DNA of 64,000 nucleotides from Sesamum alatum (taxonomy: Eukaryota > Streptophyta > Magnoliopsida > Lamiales > Pedaliaceae): NCBI GenBank assembly GCA_034509735.1, contig JACGWO010000003.1:37036466-37100465 (forward strand). Direction: 5' to 3'. The notes beneath the pieces are model-generated. The model saw only the letters and a list, made by a program, of their open reading frames with translations, had not been told where the DNA came from and made no database searches. A program made the position numbers and the translations under genes. Positions 62,045 to 64,000 of the stretch are shown piece after piece; position 1 is the stretch's first letter, and the number at the start of each line of letters is the position of its first letter.

Positions 62045-62095
62045 GAGAGAGAGAGCGAGAGACAGCGAGGAGAGAGAGAGAGAGAGACAGAGAAA
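62045..62095. repeat. GA-rich microsatellite in the syntaxin leader region
   Basis: Interrupted GAGA runs about 170-220 bases upstream of the syntaxin ATG, CT-rich in the transcript sense. They probably lie in the 5' untranslated region or core promoter. Confidence 0.8.
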
Positions 62096-62404
62096 GAAAC
62101 AGGTATGTGTTGTGTGTTTTTTTTCTGTTGAAAGCAAGGCGCGGCGCACAGGTATTATTTGAGAGACGGAGCGTGATCGCAGGCAACCTCTTTTCTTTAA
62201 TTTCAAACCCCCTCCTCTATTTATCTCTTAATTTATTGCTTAATTTGCTTTTCACTTCCTAATTTTTCAATTAGAATATGATAAATAAATACTAGCACAT
62301 AAGTCCATACCCAGCAAATTAAATTAATTAACTTGTTCAAATGTAAGTTTACATGTCGCTTATTTGAATACCTCAATATACATATTTATTAAATACATTA
62401 AAAT

Positions 62405-62560
62405 TTTGGGCAAATGATAATGAGTTCTCCCGAGATTTGACATAATTATAAATAGTAAATACCCTTCGTTATTTAAAGAATTATTGATTCTCCTTGATTT
62501 TAACATCTGTCAAATAATAGCTCACTCTGTTAGGTTTTCATCCATCTTTTTAGTGAACTG
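62405..62560. repeat. Single arm of MITE-like family A
   Basis: It contains 'tttgacataattataaata' and 'cgttatttaaagaattat', matching the arms of the element at about 11108-11575. The second arm is not visible, perhaps because a different MITE inserted to the right. Confidence 0.4.
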
Positions 62561-62628
62561 ACAAAAATGACTTAGTGGAATATGAAATAATTTGTTTTAA
62601 TTTTTATTTTTTTTATAGACTAGAAGGG

Positions 62629-62988
62629 GAGAAAATTGCAATTTTAGTCCCGACGTATATGGTGGTTTGCAATATTAGTCCCATATTTTTTAAAATAGCC
62701 AATATTAATCCCACACTTTAGGAAAACATAGCAAAGTTATTCCCACGATACTTTTGGGGCTAACTTTGCAACATTTGGGATAAACTTTGGGATTAATTTT
62801 GTATTTTTTTGCTAAAATATGGGATTAATTTTGCAATATTTTTCTAAAGTGTGGGACTAATATTGTTACGTCGGTACTAACTTTGCAACGTTTTCCTAAA
62901 GTATGTGACTAATGTTGGTTATTTCAAAATGTATGGGACTAATATTGCAAACCACCCTAAATTTTGGGACCGAAATTGCAATTTTCTC
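62629..62988. mobile_element. Complete 360-bp Mutator-type MITE with 9-bp target duplication
   Basis: The exact 9-bp duplication CTAGAAGGG flanks the element (62620-62628 and 62989-62997). The ends are perfect inverses over GAGAAAATTGCAATTT. The inverted similarity continues for about 150 bp ('ggtggtttgcaatattagtc' on both arms), so the element folds into one long hairpin. Inner blocks of the 'gggactaatattgcaa' type repeat several times. It has no coding capacity. The nine-base duplication and long inverted repeats point to the Mutator superfamily. Confidence 0.9.
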
Positions 62989-62997
62989 CTAGAAGGG

Positions 62998-64000
62998 CAA
63001 GGAGGAAATTTCACATCGTCAACTTTTTTTTTAATCTTTTATTTTCTTTTTTTTTTAAAAAAAAAAGAAAAAAATAACAAGGAAAAAGTGGATATTTTCA
63101 ACTCTCAATTCAAAAATTACATAATTCCATTAAATATTAGAAAGTGATGAATTTTTAAGAGATGTACTGATAATTTACCCTTAAAAATTTAAGTTCTTTT
63201 GTAAGTTGCTATGCAATTTTGATTTTTTTTCAGTTATTCCATTAATCTAAATCCTCATTGCATTAATTTAATCAAGGCAAAAATTTAAGTTTTAACTATA
63301 ATTAATAAATATTCACTATAATTTTAATTATGATCTAGGTATTTATCATGATTGCTTACTATCACCAATTTCGCCGTCATTTTTTAATTTTAAATATGAC
63401 TAAGTATTAATATTTTGGTTTCATATACTGAAATAACAATCACGGTCTTTTTGTACTCATGATCAATTAAGATTTACTAGAATTTTTTTATTTTTAATAA
63501 TAATTTTTAATTACATAAAAATTCATATTTTTGTGCAATGTCTTACGGTCTTTATATCGTTGTTGCTAGCAACTTGAGTAGCTATCATTTACAATTGCAA
63601 TTTCATCTTTTCTTTTTAAATAAATATTTGAAAAAAAAATAATGTGATACAATAGTCGAAGTATTTTATTTTTTGGTGTGTAATCCAAAAGAAGAAAAAA
63701 AAAGAAATGTAACTTAGAAAAGCATTTTGGGGTTTTGTTGGTTATTATTTAGCCTCATAATAATTTATAGGTTGGTGCCTACATAATTATTCTTATTATT
63801 ATTAACTATAATTAGGGATATTATAAAATGGTCCGACGTGGACCCCAATAGGATTAAGATTGTCCAATGCTCGCCGCCGCTGCCTGAAAGGGATGTCTGT
63901 ACACAGAAGGTGGGTGGTGTGCGGTGGGCGTACACGATGAAAAAATTTCTATTACACTTTGATATTACATTATGTAATATATCAATGTATATATGATATA
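62998..64000. other. AT-rich spacer at the right edge
   Basis: No gene was recognised. Long A/T homopolymers lie at about 63024-63070 and 63629-63710. A slightly GC-richer block at 63826-63940 ('gctcgccgccgctgcctg') could be the edge of a feature lying beyond the window, but nothing in it can be identified. Confidence 0.4.

Overview
The window is nuclear DNA of a flowering plant, most likely a core eudicot. The coding genes are intron-rich with GT-AG borders and match well-known plant families. The spacers are AT-rich and hold typical plant transposon remains: Helitrons, Mutator-like MITEs, a solo LTR, a Harbinger remnant and SINE-like pieces. There is also a plastid DNA insertion. The exact species cannot be told from the sequence. 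An asterid (Lamiales-like) source is only a guess.

Layout. 1-5.9 kb: an intronless glutaredoxin-like gene (-), an inverted plastid atpB/atpE insertion, and a four-exon ML-domain lipid-binding gene (-). 6.1-6.8 kb: small Helitrons. 7.5-10.3 kb: an SPX-RING ubiquitin ligase of the NLA/BAH1 type (-). 10.3-18.5 kb: a gene-poor spacer with MITEs, two SINE-like elements and a Harbinger transposase remnant. 18.5-23.0 kb: an AMP1-like M28 carboxypeptidase (+), then tRNA-Arg(CCU) (-). 24.1-37.0 kb: a 32-exon UBP12/13-type deubiquitinase (-). 38.8-46.0 kb: a rhomboid protease with a UBA domain, RBL15 type (-), with a 0.9-kb Mutator-like element in an intron. 48.1-50.2 kb: an EEF1AKMT1-type lysine methyltransferase (-). 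50.7-51.2 kb: a solo LTR. 52.3-54.4 kb: a GT47 exostosin-family glycosyltransferase (+), convergent with a plasma-membrane syntaxin of the SYP132 type (-, 54.9-61.9 kb). 62-64 kb: the syntaxin upstream region with a 360-bp MITE.

The genes are housekeeping or signalling genes with no shared pathway. Two themes recur: ubiquitin (the NLA-type E3 ligase, the UBP12-type deubiquitinase and the UBA-carrying rhomboid) and the endomembrane system (syntaxin, GT47, rhomboid, AMP1-like peptidase). Gene order partly resembles Arabidopsis: RBL15 next to the methyltransferase, and a glutaredoxin-like gene next to an ML gene on the same side as UBP12. This suggests ancestral microsynteny rather than a functional cluster. 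I found no sign of a new multi-gene system. The observations most worth a second look are the inverted plastid insertion, the apparently broken splice acceptor in the ML gene, and several transposons whose exact ends and target-site duplications can be read.
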